A stretch of DNA of 64,000 bases from Cycas panzhihuaensis (taxonomy: Eukaryota > Cycadophyta), in NCBI GenBank assembly GCA_023213395.1, contig CM041465.1:27287741-27351740 (forward strand). Reading direction: 5' to 3'. Below are positions 1-11,040 of the stretch, piece after piece (positions within the stretch are counted from its first letter, which is position 1; each line of letters opens with the position of its first letter). The notes beneath the pieces are model-generated. The model saw nothing but the letters and a program-made list of their open reading frames with translations. It ran no database searches and was not told where the DNA came from. The translations under genes and the position numbers were made by a program.

Positions 1-1129
1 TTTTATTCTTGATTTCACTCAAATTTATCATTTTCATTTATTTTTGGGCTTGTGCTCATCATTTTCATCTTGTTTTGGGCCTCTTTACTTATTTATAAAG
101 TCATTTATACTTCAATTTATATTAATTTTTTTTTTTTGACTTTTTGATGAGCTCATTTTTATTTTTCCATTTTTTATATTTTTGGTACTACCAAAAATGT
201 AATCGGTTGTGTTTTTAGAGTAAAGTCATATTTTTGGTAGGTGTAAAAATATGACCGGTCATGTTTTTGACTATTATGCATGTAAAACTTGGCCAATGCA
301 TTAGATTTTTACATGCCGCTACCTAAATTTGATGGACTCTTATCTTTTCGATGCCTAAGAATGATAAGAATGGTATTATTTTCTCTCATTCATAGTAAGA
401 ATGTGAATTTCTCAAGCTTGGTGTGGATTTTGAGAGATTTTTTAAGGATTGTTACTGTTGTGACTTCAAGATTGATTTTGATGATGCTTATGGCTGAAAT
501 CAAGAGAAGATTTTGATGCTATGACTTGTTACTCTCTAATATTCGAATGCTGATGGTTTATTCTTCAAGTTCTATGGTTCTTTTCAAAGTTTTCAACCTC
601 AAAATTCTTCTAAATTAGTAAGACCTTTTTTATGTGATTTCTTGTCATTTCATTATCTACTAAAAGTTATTTCTTACTCAAAATTTATTCTTCCATTTGG
701 TTGATTATTATGGTGATCTTGTATATATTTATAGCTTATAATATTGGTTGAAAGGTCATCCCTTTATGGGGTTCATAAGGGATATACTAAGGTAGGGCAT
801 TGTCATCTCTCCACCATTCAAATAGCTACCTCTTCCTATTCTTCCATAGCAAACCATATTCCAAGTGGTTTGCCATCCCTTTTAGCTTGTGTTTAGCTAT
901 GGTTTATCACTTGTTACTTATTTCTTTTCTTCCTTTAGTTGTTTTAAAGGTAAAACTTGGAAAGAATTGATCAATTGAAAGAAAAGAGCCATTCCAAGGC
1001 AAAATTTTACACTAGGAAAAAAGTCTAAGTTTCATTATGTGGTTGATTTCATTATTAGATTTGCTTTCTTCTTTTGAAAAGAGAAGTTTGGATTTATAAA
1101 TAGAATGTATACTTGACTTTTTAGATTAC
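1..1129 (+). repeat. Older Tat-family LTR, left fragment
   Basis: This stretch matches the middle of the Tat-1 LTR (compare 6715-7870 and 29815-30970) in the same order. Shared landmarks include the TTTTTGGTAC palindrome near 180 and the 'ggggttcataa' block near 770. It stops at 1129, where a fresh LTR start begins. The missing right part of this LTR resumes at 31885. It is therefore an older LTR of the same family into which Tat-1 inserted. It contains no convincing gene; short open frames here are not conserved in the other LTR copies. The left end of the LTR lies outside the window. Confidence 0.85.
1125..1129. repeat. Left target-site duplication of Tat-1 (decayed)
   Basis: ATTAC just before the Tat-1 LTR start corresponds to ACAAC at 31880-31884, just after its end. 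Three of five bases match. The flanks beyond the two sites join into continuous older-LTR sequence, which supports this as the insertion point despite the decay. Confidence 0.6.
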
Positions 1130-1264
1130 TATTTCACCAAAACTTAGCCTTTGGTTTATATTTATAGTTTTTTGACATGTTTATTATATGGTTTCATAAA
1201 AAAATAAATGATGGATTTGTTTGATCATGGATTAGGTTATGTTTTAATAAAGGAATGTACGGAT
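1130..1264 (+). repeat. Tat-1 5' LTR, first segment
   Basis: It starts TATTTCACCAAAA, against TGTTTCACCAAAA in the 3' LTR at 29548, so the terminal TG has mutated to TA. It then follows the 3' LTR base for base to the Copia-1 insertion. The LTR resumes at 6585. Confidence 0.85.
1260..1264. repeat. Copia-1 left target-site duplication (mutated)
   Basis: CGGAT at 1260-1264 pairs with CAAAT at 6580-6584. The uninterrupted copy in the Tat-1 3' LTR (about 29668-29685) reads ...TATGAATTTTGCTT, which shows one five-base segment was duplicated and then altered by substitutions. Confidence 0.75.
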
Positions 1265-1908
1265 TGTTGAGAATAGAAGGTCCAACCCTCTAATAGCCAC
1301 CAAGATCTATTACTTTCTTACAACTAGTTATAGAAATGAAACATACAATTACATGCAAGTTCTTAAAATCAGAGATTATATAGTAACAAGACAATGAAAG
1401 CCAAACATCACATGTGTACCTGATATAACGTGGTAAAACCCTAGCAGTGTGCTAGGGAAACATCCACACAGGAAAGGTATTGATCTTTATTGCTGCAGAA
1501 TGGAGAAAATAGTACATCACAAATACAGAGTGCTCTCTGGAACAACAATTAGCTGTTGCCCTCTTCACAGTACATTGCATAACATTACAACATAATAAGA
1601 AAAGCCCTAAAACGGGCTATATGAGAGGACACCCAAGACCTAAAATCTCAACCATAGAATCTAGGGTATTTTTATTGTACGACCCTGATTCTCTTTACAC
1701 TTTAATAAGGTTTACATGGTTAATTTTTTGGGTCGGGGGCTATTGCCCCCAAACCCCCTCCTAGCGGGGGGTGTTCCACACCCCTGTACCCCCTGGCGAA
1801 GGGGGGCTCCTGCCCCCCTTGGAACCCCCCGAGAAAGATTAGGGGGGGAAACCGCATCGAAAATAGGCCATAATTTTAGGCCTATAATTGTTGTCACAAT
1901 ACCCAACA
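1265..1908 (-). repeat. Copia-1 3' LTR
   Basis: This 644-bp LTR is paired with 5954-6579 (626 bp). On the + strand it begins TGTTGAGAATAG and ends ATACCCAACA. It holds a G/C-run segment (about 1735-1850) with the hairpin AAGGGGGGC-TCCT-GCCCCCCTT at 1799-1821. Open frames on both strands here are LTR sequence, not genes. Confidence 0.93.
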
Positions 1909-1921
1909 ATCTCCACCTTGA
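1909..1921 (-). other. Copia-1 polypurine tract
   Basis: Read on the - strand this is CAAGGTGGAGAT immediately before the 3' LTR start TGTTGGG. That is the normal position and composition of the plus-strand primer for reverse transcription. Confidence 0.8.
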
Positions 1922-1989
1922 TAACAATTACCTGCTACCTTTCCTGGATCCTTCGTCATCTTTTCTGCAAGCCAAGAGACGTCAAACAT

Positions 1990-3686
1990 CATTTGAACTT
2001 CTCTAATGGTACTGGTTTAGTGAATATATCAGTATAATTCTGATTGGTGTGAATCTTCTCAAGTGCCACTCCACCTGCTTCCACAACCTATCTAACAAAA
2101 TGGTACTTTAAAACAACATGCTTTGTTCTACTGTGATAAGCTGGATTTTTAGCTAGGTAAATAGCACTTTGACTGTCACAAAATACCTTTACATTTTCCT
2201 ATCTCCTTCCAAGCTCAACCAATAGACCCTGTAACTAGATTGCTTCTTTACAAGCATGTGCTACAGTAATATATTTAGCTTTCATGGTTGACAGTGCAAT
2301 TGTGCTCTGCAATTTGGACATCCAACTAACTGGACCATTTGCAAGAGTGAAAACATAACCTGAAGTAGACCTTCTTTTGTCTAAATCTCCTGCAAAATTT
2401 GAATCAACATATCCACAAACCTGATTACCTATACCTCTAAAGGTGATGTAGTAATCACTAGTGCCTCTTAAATACTGAAGCACCCATTTCACTGCAGCCC
2501 AATACTCCTTCCCTGGTTTTGCCATAAACCTGCTAACTACACTGACTGCATGTGAAATATCAGGTCTTGTACATACCATGGCATACATCAAACTTCCTAC
2601 TGCACTAGCATAAGGAACATGAGACATATAAGCCTTTTCTTCTTCACTACTAGGACTCATATTAGATGAAAGCTTGAAGTGGGAAGCCAAAGGGATACTC
2701 ACTGGTTTCACATTTGCCATCCCAAACTTGGTTAGCACCTTCTCCACATATTTCTGCTGTGATAACCATAGCTTACCATTTTTCCTATCTCTGTGTATCT
2801 CCATGCCTAAGATTTATTTTGTAGCTCCTAGATCCTTCATATCAAAAGTCCTAGCCAATTGAGCCTTTAGCTTATTAATTTCTACCATGCTCTTACTTGT
2901 AACCAACATGTCATCAACATATAACACCAAGATAATGAATAAACCACTGTCTATAAATTTGAAGTAAACACAATGATCATACTCACTTCTTTTAAAATTT
3001 TAGCTCTCCATGAAGGCATCGAACTTATTATACCATTGCTTGGGTGATTGCTTCAGGCCATACAATGATTTCCTGAGCCTGCAAATAAGTCTTTTCCTGC
3101 CATCTTGTACAAACCCCTCTGATTGATCCATATAGATCTCCTCATCTAAATCTCCATGTAGAAAGGTTGTTTTTACATCTAACTGCTCAAACTCTAAATC
3201 AAGAGAAGCTACCAATGCTAACAACACTCAAATTGAAACAAGTTTAACAACTGGTGAAAAGATCTCATGAAAGTCAATACCTGCTTTCTATGTAAATCAT
3301 TTTGCCACCAGTCGTGCCCTGTATTTATCAACCTTTCCATCAACATCTATTTTCTTTTTGAAAACCCACTTGCAACCAACAATCTTCCTGCCATGTGGAA
3401 GTTCTACCAAGTCCCATGAATGATTTTTCTTCAAAGCATCTATCTCTTCCTACATAGCCCTTATCCACTTCTCTCCATGGATATCATCTACTGCTTCCTG
3501 ATAACATGTGGGCTCACCATCATTAGAAACTAAAGCAATAGAGATAGAAGGGCTGTACCTGTCAGGTGGATGACTGACTCGTATAGATCTTCTAACTGTT
3601 GGTAGAGGAGTATCCACATACTCCAGTGAATCTGCTACTGATTCATCTTCAGAAAGATCTTCATGCTCTTCTAATTCCACAGATGG
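1990..3686 (-). pseudogene. Copia-1 pol, reverse transcriptase and RNase H part
   Basis: This is the C-terminal half of the polyprotein: the copia RT followed by RNase H, which would copy element RNA into DNA and remove the RNA strand. Visible landmarks on the - strand are a GCKWVFK-type RT start near 3370, QLDVKTTFLHGDL at about 3150-3190, YGLKQSP near 3060, YVDDMLV near 2920, and the stretch 2235-2804 from MEIHRD through RNase H. RNase H motifs include GYVDSNFAGD and a STMKAKYI segment (usually EAEY, so the glutamate has changed). The adenovirus-like 'SIYLAKNP' region of copia RNase H lies near 2150. Several in-frame stops, for example near 2231, 2805 and 3001, break it. It is confidently copia and non-functional. 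Confidence 0.9.
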
Positions 3687-5102
3687 CTACATTTCAAACT
3701 TAACTTGTTGATGTTCATCTTGCTGCTCCTGTTTCATTTCAACTTCTACACTGTCTGATTTTATAAGGGGAGATTCATCAAATATGACATCTCTGTTAAT
3801 GGTGATTTTGTGGGCCGCAGGATCCCATAACTTGTATCCCTTCACACCATCCTTATCACCATAACCAACAAAGATATATCTCTTGGATTTTGGGTCTAAC
3901 TTTGAACATTTACTTTTGTCAGTCCAGGCATAAGCATCACAACCAAAAACTTTTAAATTTGATAAATCACATGGATGTCCAGTCCATACCTCTTCAGGAA
4001 TCTTACAATCTATTGCAACTGATGGTGACCTATTTACCAGATAGCAAGCTATTTGAATAGCTTCTACCCATAAGCCCTGCTCCACTCCTACATTACTTAG
4101 CATGCTTCTTGCTCTTTCCAGGAGTGTCCTATTCATGCGCTCAGCAATGCCATTTTACTGCAGAGTATAGCTAGTGGTCTTGTGTCTTTCGATCCCAGCT
4201 TCTCTACAATAGTTCTCAAATTCCAAGGAGTTGAACTCACCTCCATTATCAGTTCTTAAACATTTGATTGTCTTACTAGTACTATTCTCAACTAAAGCCT
4301 TGAACTGCTTAAATACACTGAAAACTTTAGATTTCCTTTTCAAAAAATAGGCCCATACCTTCCTGGAGTAATCATCTATAAATGTGACAAAATATAATGA
4401 TCCTCCACAAGATATTTTAGGGGCTGGCCCCCATACATCTGAATGTATGTAATCCAAAATGCCTTTACTAGTGTGACTCCCTACTTTAAACCTGAGTCTA
4501 CACTGTTTTCCAAAACCACAATGTTTGCAGAAAGCCAAATCTGAAAGCTGCAAGTTAGGAAGTAACTTATGATTTATCAGCACCTTAAGTCCTTTCTCAC
4601 TCATGTGCCCAAGTCTTTGATGCCATAGCTGAGTAGGATCTTCTGCAGTCTTTGACGTCAGAGTCGCTTGGCTGACATCTGTACTTCCTACTAAAATATA
4701 AAGATTTCCTCTCTTTAAGGCTTTCATAATAACCAAGGCGCCCTTTGACACCTTTAGGACTCCTTCATGACCTGTATGCTTAAAACCACCCGAATCTAAT
4801 TCACCCAAGAAAATCAAGTTCCTTTTCAAATCAAGTACATGTCTAACCTTAGTTAATGTTCTGACTACCCCATCGAACATCTTAATTTTGATGCTACCAA
4901 TGCCTACTATCTTACAAGAAACTTCGTTTCCCATAAGCACATCACCACCATCAAGAGGTTGGTATGATGAGAACCAACTCCTGTGTGGACACATATGGTG
5001 CGAAGCACTTGAATCTAATAACCAGTCATGGTGATAATGAGAAACATTACAAGCAACCAAGACATCATCATCCATACCTTCATTCGACTCCACCTGATTC
5101 AT
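3687..5102 (-). pseudogene. Copia-1 pol, protease and integrase part
   Basis: On the - strand the protease active site appears as LLDSSASHHMC near 4990-5020, with DSSA in place of the usual DSGA. The pre-integrase segment LWHQRLGHMSEKGL (about 4590-4630) and the CKHCGFGKQ zinc residues follow. The integrase catalytic residues are visible as HSDVWGP (near 4430) and RTDNGGEF (near 4240), and the glutamate in AERMNRT (near 4130). One nonsense change at about 4153 (TAA where CAA is expected, before AATGGC) splits otherwise continuous sequence. Protease would mature the polyprotein and integrase would insert the DNA copy. The altered protease motif and the stop make this a pseudogene. Confidence 0.93.
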
Positions 5103-5905
5103 CTCCTTGGCAGGACCTTCCTTTTCCTGGAACTCCTTCCTTTTGTAACAATCCTTCTTGAGGTGACCGGTCTTATTACAATGCCAATAGCTGAGCGTAC
5201 TCCTTTTGCTCTTTGACTTGGATCTTGATGTATCATGGAGTTTTGTCCTCTCTCAAATGTTCTACCTCTTACTGTCATGGCTTCTGGTGTGGAGGTTTCA
5301 AGACTAGACTTCCTCCGCACTTCTTCCATTAGCAAAGCACTCACAACAGAGTCATATTCCAATTCATTTGTAGTGCTAAATCTAATTGAGGTGACAATAT
5401 TATCCCAGGATTTAGGTAATGAGCATAACAGGGTAACTGCCTTATCTTCATCCTCAATTTTAACATCGATACTAGTCAATTGATAAATAAGAATATTGAA
5501 AATATTTAAATGGTCAGTGATTTTTGTACCTTCCTTCATCCATAACGAGTACAGTTGCCTCTTCAGGTAGATTTAGTTTGTTACTGATTTGGTCATATAC
5601 AGGCCTTCTAACCGGGTCCATAATCCTACTGCCATCTGCTCCCCTGTGATGTTAAATAAAACTTCATCTACCAAGTGTAATTGTATTGTGTTAAGTGCCT
5701 TTTTATCTAAATCATCCCATTCATCATCATCCATCCCCGCAGGTTTCTTCGATTTTCTTGTAAGGGCTTTGTACAAACCCTGCTGTACAAGAATATCGTA
5801 CGCTTTTAGCTTCCACAACTTGAAGTTGGTCTTGTCATTGAATTTCTCCACCTCAAACTTTGCACTTGCCAGTTTCACCATTTGGTGTAGAAAAGCTGAC
5901 ACCAA
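5103..5905 (-). pseudogene. Copia-1 gag
   Basis: This is the capsid/nucleocapsid region. From the methionine near 5876-5905 the protein shows KFEVEKFNDKTNFKLWK and a LEGLYMTKSVTN motif typical of Tnt1-like gag. Past a break near 5540-5573 it continues MKEGTKITDHLNIFN and a SLPKSWDNI motif. The CCHC zinc knuckle CWHCNKTGHLKKDC is readable near 5150-5190, but in a different frame from the upstream gag, so at least one frameshift separates capsid from nucleocapsid. A stop near 5570 also interrupts it. The start at 5876 (MVKLASAKF) fits the family better than the upstream methionine. Confidence 0.9.
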
Positions 5906-5937
5906 AAACCTTCATAAACTCATTGTAAGAAAAGGAG

Positions 5938-5951
5938 TGGCTCTGATACCA
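5938..5951 (-). other. Copia-1 primer-binding site (initiator Met tRNA)
   Basis: The - strand reads TGGTATCAGAGCCA, complementary to the 3' end of plant initiator methionine tRNA. It lies two bases from the 5' LTR, the standard minus-strand primer site of copia elements. Confidence 0.93.
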
Positions 5952-5953
5952 CT

Positions 5954-6579
5954 TATTGAGAATAGAAGGTCCAACCCTCTAACAGCGACCAAGATCTATT
6001 ACTTTCTTACAACTAGTTACAGAAATGAAACATATAATTACATGCAAGTTCTTAAAATTAGAGATTATACAGTAACAAGACAATGAAAGCCAAACATCAC
6101 ATGTGTACCTGATATAACGTGGTAAAACCCTAGCAGTGTGCTAGGGAAACATCCACATAGGAAAAGTATCGATCTTTATTACTGTAGAATGGAGAAAATA
6201 GTACATCATAGATATAGAGTGCTCTCTAGAACAACAATCAGCCACCGCCCTCTTCACAGTACATTGCATAACATTATAACATAATAAGAAAAGCCCTAAA
6301 ACAAGCTACATGAGAGGACATCTAAGACCTAAAATCTCAACTATAGAATCTAGGGTATTTTTATTGTATGACCCTGATTCTCTTTACACTTTAATAAGGT
6401 TTACATGGTCAATTTTTGGGTGGGGCCAAACCCCCTCCTAGTGGGGGGCGTTCCATGCCCCCTGCAACCCCTGGACAAGGGGGGCCTGCCCCCCTTGCAA
6501 CCCCCCGAGAAAGATTATGGGGGAAGCACTGAAAGCAGCCATAATTTTAGGCCTATAATTGTTGTCACGATACCCAACA
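5954..6579 (-). repeat. Copia-1 5' LTR
   Basis: Paired with 1265-1908. The inner terminal TG has become TA (TATTGAGAATAG). It contains a perfect inverted repeat, CAAGGGGGGC-CT-GCCCCCCTTG, at 6476-6497. Short open frames in this LTR are not genes. Confidence 0.93.
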
Positions 6580-6584
6580 CAAAT
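6580..6584. repeat. Copia-1 right target-site duplication (mutated)
   Basis: CAAAT, partner of CGGAT at 1260-1264; see that entry for the empty-site comparison. Confidence 0.75.
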
Positions 6585-8909
6585 TTTGCTTAATGATTTA
6601 TGATGAATGATGATGTAATCTATATTTTTACCATCACCTATTAACAACTGAGATTATGGCATTAAAATTTTTTCTTCATGATCAATTTTACCAAATGCCT
6701 CCTTTAGAACTTACTATTTTTGTATTTTTATCCTTGATTTTACCTAACTTTATTGTTTTTTTATCATTTTGGACTTATATTTAGCTTGTTCACCTTGCTT
6801 TAGCCTACTTACTCATTCATTAAGTTATTTATACTTCAATTTATATTCAAAAATTATTTTATAACTTTTTGATAAGTTTATTTTCACTTCCACATTTATC
6901 ATATTTTTGGTACTGCTAAAAATATAACTGGTCATATTTTTAGCATAAAGTCATATTTTTGTATGTCCAAAAATCTGACTGGTCATATTTTTGACTATCA
7001 TGCATGTAAAACTTGACCAACATGCTAGAATTTTATATGTCACCACCTAGATTTAGTGAAATCTTATCTCTTCGATACCCAAGAATAATGACTAGGGTTT
7101 TGTGATTCGAAGTCGTAAGTTTGTGTGTGATTTTCTTAAGTTTTTTGGGGGGATTTCTTAGCTTTTCTGGAGATTTTAAAGACTGTTACTATGGTGACTG
7201 AAACTGGGATTTTGAAGAGACTTGAGGGTGAAATCAAGGAAAGATTTTGATGCTATGACTTCATGTTTTACTAATATTCAAATGTTGATGGTCTAACCTT
7301 CATTTTATGAATTTTTCTCAAAGTTTCAAGCTTTAAACTTCTTCTAAATAGGCAAGGTCTTTTCCATTTAGTTTTTAGTTCATCTCACGATATATTAAAG
7401 GTTGTTTTTGCTTAGAATTATTCTTTCTTTTTTCTGATTGTTACATTAGTTTTATACATATTTTGGTCCTTGAAATACTTGCTGAAAGGCTAGCCATTTA
7501 TGGGGTTTATAAAGGTTAGACTAGGGTGGAGCATGGCCATCTCTCCACCATTTATCTAGCTACCCCTTACCATTCTTGCATAGTAGTTTATATTTCAGGC
7601 AATTTGCCACTCCTTTTGGCATTGTTTGGCTATGGTTTATCCTTTCTTATTTGTTGTTACTCTCCCTTGATTTGTATTAAAAGAAAGCATTTGAAAATAT
7701 TGATCAGTTAAAAGGAAAATTACCATTCTAAAGTGAGTTCTTACAATAGGAAAGAAGTTTCAATCTCATAGGTTTATGGTTTACTTAGTTTCACTTTTAA
7801 GTTTACTTCTTTTCCCTTTAAGAGAAAAGTTAAAAGTGTTGAATAGCAAATGTATGCTTGATTTTTCAGCTTGTTAAAGGTTCAAGGATCCTTTTGGAGT
7901 TTTTCTTACTCCAACTATGATAGAACCTTTAAAGCTAGTATCTTGTATAAGAATTTAGATTTATTATTTGCATATAATCTCATAGGTCTAAAAAAATATT
8001 TAAAAATAATATTAATATCTTTTTGAAATCTCTTTCTTTTTTGTATTATACATCATCTCTTCAAAGAAATAGTTGTATGTATGTAAGGTGATATCTTCTA
8101 AATAGCATTGTATGTCATTGTTTTATTTGGAGAATTTGCACAAACAATCATATAGCGTGTTGCACTTCTTGATAGTTCCACTCCTTTCATTATAAAGTGT
8201 GCATATTATATGTAGAAAGAAAATTTCATATTTGTATTTACATCTTTCATCTTTGATACAAAAAGGAAAAAGACATAAAAACACATTGCATGCATCTACT
8301 TCTATCTTGTTTCCTTTCGATTGTTGATTAAAAATAGATTAGGCCTTTTAGTTTCATTGATTACCTAGTCTCATTTTATTTTCTTTATTTTGTTTTGTTA
8401 AATATAATATCAAGACCTAGAAAAAAGGGGGGAAAAATATAAAGCATAAAAAAAAAGAAAAGAAAGAAAAAGAAAAAAAAAAAGAACAAAACCAAAAGAA
8501 AGACAAAGTAAATATAAATAAGAGAAAGAAACTAAATAAGGAAAATAATTTTTCTATTCACTTACCCTTTCCTACATCTAAGTAAAACCTAAAAGGTTAA
8601 AAGGATTATATGAAAGAAGTCCCTAGGAAGAACATTGAGAATATTATTAGAGCACTTCTAAAATTAGAACTCCTTTGCTCGGTTATGTAGATTAGTAGAT
8701 CCTACCACCCTCCTTCATATCCATGCCTTTCATCGTATCCTCCATCCATACTTTATTAGATGGCATAACTAGGCAAAGACTCCTTCTCAGGAGTTGGGCA
8801 AAGGTGGCCACTTAGGTCTTCTTGAACTCCATATCTCCCAGTTTTAATTGAAACAAAGAGGTACCTTAATAATCGAGGGATATTTAGTTTAGGTCCTCCT
8901 AAGAATATA
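6585..8909 (+). repeat. Tat-1 5' LTR, second segment
   Basis: It continues the LTR after Copia-1 and matches 29686-31879. It ends AAGAATATA, against AAGAATACA in the 3' LTR, so the terminal CA has mutated. It keeps a stretch of about 150 bp (about 8355-8550) with an A-rich purine tract that is deleted from the 3' LTR but present in the older LTR at 32190-32275. It holds no gene. Confidence 0.9.
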
Positions 8910-8918
8910 TCATCTTTC

Positions 8919-8936
8919 TGGTGACTATACTGGGGA
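8919..8936 (+). other. Tat-1 primer-binding site
   Basis: TGGTGACTATACTGGGGA lies nine bases after the LTR end. It is a decayed form of the TGGCGACTCC...CTGGGGA primer sites of Tat/Ogre-type gypsy elements (often assigned to an arginine tRNA). The change of CG to TG fits cytosine deamination. Confidence 0.8.
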
Positions 8937-10110
8937 ACTACTATTTATTTTCTTTTAAAGTAATAGAAACTATAACACCTATGCCTAGGTGAATTAAGAC
9001 TCAAAGGCCTTCTACCAGATTCTCAAGCACATCCATCATACTTTGGTCATGACGTCTCATCATCCTATATTGAATTTTTAGAACTTCAAATACAAAATAC
9101 TTATGTTTATCCTCCTAAAGATTCAACTTAATTATATAACATACTAGTAGAACAAGAATATCTTGAACCTTCTTAATACCCTAGTGATCCTTCTTTTATG
9201 GATCCCTCTTTCACATAAGAAGAACCACCTTCAGACCAACCATATTTATCTCTCTTTGAGTCAATTCTTACTATGATTTCTACTCCACTACATATACCTA
9301 GTTATCAAGATCCATTTAACCCAGAGACTCATACATCCATACCATAACATTTTCACATTATCCTCTAAGTGAGGATTATGAGTTAATAGAAGTTAAGCCT
9401 CCACCCGATGTCATTCACCCTCCTCTCTCTTCTCACCTTCCTTCACCTATACCTTCATCACAATCCCATTCCCTTCCTTTGCAAGAAATGGATGACCATA
9501 GGTCAACTCACTCATAACCTCATCATTCCCCTCTTAGGAAATAGGTTCAGGTCCATTCTCCTCATCCCATCTTATCTACCCATGGATATACTACTACTGT
9601 TACTAGTCATGGTAACCCTAGTACTTCTCATGTACTTATTTCTAGTCAAGTGGTTATACCTTTGCCTAGTTTGTGACATATCTATTCTTAAACTATTAGA
9701 GTTGCCTCTTCTTATGCTATTCCTTCTACAACTCAATTACCTCCCCGTACTTCATATACAATTTTATCCCATGGTGTTAGACCTCACACACCATCTCCTA
9801 AAGTATCTAACATAGTTCCCCCATCACAACATGTTTCTTACACTCATTCCATTCATCCTCATGCTTTGGCAAGTCAAATGTAAGACTTGAGAATTTTTTA
9901 TCTTACTTCTTCTTCACATATTATTAGACCTACTCTATAAGCCAATCCTTTTACCACTTTCAATCTAATCTTTGTGTAATATCCCATACCCCAAACCAAC
10001 TCTATTGTTAACCCTATAATATGGTTTAACCCCCCCTCTACTCTCCCATCTTATAATACTTTGCAATTTCAATAACATGTGCATTCATCTAATCTACATC
10101 CATCCTTCTT
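8937..10110 (+). other. Tat-1 leader and gag N-terminal region, unresolved
   Basis: This is AT/TC-rich sequence between the primer site and the recognisable gag core. Fragments are Ser/Pro/His-rich when translated, which fits the variable N-terminal part of Tat gag, but no domain can be named and stops occur in all frames. The 135-codon open frame at 9408-9815 is Leu-rich and does not look like a real product. Confidence 0.4.
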
Positions 10111-11040
10111 ACCTCAATGTTCGATCACATTGAGGCCAAGGAGGCCTTTTCTTGACTATATAGAGTCTCCATTCCCACATGATATCCTTCTATTAACTAT
10201 GCCTCCTTTTCTCCCCAAGTTGCCTAAATTTTCTAGTGACTCTTCTAAGGACCTTACTTCCTATATACAGGTGTTTGCACTTGCTTGTACAGATTTCATG
10301 CCATACAATTATGTCATGATGTATCTATTCCCTAAATTGCTTTAAGTCGATGCCTTGAAGTGGTTTTATTGCTTCCCCTCAGCCTCTATCCTCTCATTCC
10401 AATAATTAGTTGACTTGTTTATTAACTATTTTGATGTAGTGAGTCCATTTGAATTGGGTATTAAATCTTTGTTAGCTATTAAGTAGAACCATGATGAGAC
10501 ATTAAGGGACTTTGTTAGAAGATTTCAAGGCTAGATATATGCATGTCACTCACATCTTAATCCTAACTTACTATTTAATCTATTACCAATGCGTTAAGTC
10601 TCCACATATATTTATAAGTCTTAAAACTTGGTCCTTAAATATACAAAGAAGTAATTGATCAATGCTTAGTATTAGAGACATTTGAAATTTAACTAGGTAT
10701 TAAGAAGATTAGGAAAAGTATGCCTTTTAAAGAACTAGTTTAAACTACAAAGGCTACCCATCTTGAGCCCACTTATAATCACTTAACTTCTTTAATTAGA
10801 TCATTGGAGCATGTAAATAATATTAAGTTATGTGTTGATGGTCCTTCTTAAGCTTAACCCTTGCAAGAGACCAAGGTTATTCATCTTATTGAGGGGAAGA
10901 AGAAATAAACTCCTCCCCTACCTCCTCCTCCCTTCAGAAAGATAAAATGGTGCTCCTACTATCAAATGGATGTACATGATAGAAGTGAGTACTGATCTAT
11001 TCAAAACATAAATATTCAATCAAACTGCTCAGCTAAGTCA
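10111..11040 (+). pseudogene. Tat-1 gag
   Basis: A capsid-like gag read through stops. Visible motifs are PPFLPKLPKFSSDSSKDLTS, then VDALKWFYCFPSASILSF (family form: GDALKWFxxLPxxSIxSF), LVDLFINYFD and ETLRDFVRRFQG. A degenerate WCSYYQ...HDRSEY zinc-finger remnant is near 10950. Most in-frame stops are TAG or TAA at positions where glutamine is expected, for example after AIK, RFQG and KLL. The gene would have built the cytoplasmic virus-like particle. The assignment is strong and the copy is dead. Confidence 0.8.

Larger units (their letters stand above)
1265..6579 (-). mobile_element. Copia-1: full-length Ty1/copia retrotransposon, Tnt1/Tork-like, inactivated
   Basis: A complete 5.3-kb element on the - strand. 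Its LTRs at 1265-1908 and 5954-6579 have TGTTG...CAACA ends. It has an initiator-Met-tRNA primer site and a polypurine tract, and one polyprotein in copia order: gag, protease, integrase, RT, RNase H. Gag and integrase motifs resemble the Tnt1/Tork lineage. The coding region is mostly continuous but has several nonsense changes and at least one frameshift near the gag zinc knuckle. The LTRs differ at many sites, so the insertion is not recent. It lies inside the Tat-1 5' LTR. Confidence 0.95.

Noticed and set aside
5938-5951. tRNA gene fragments at primer sites (also 39557, 47856, 55243)
   Set aside because: These are 13-18 bases complementary to tRNA 3' ends at the exact primer position beside LTRs; no tRNA cloverleaf is present.
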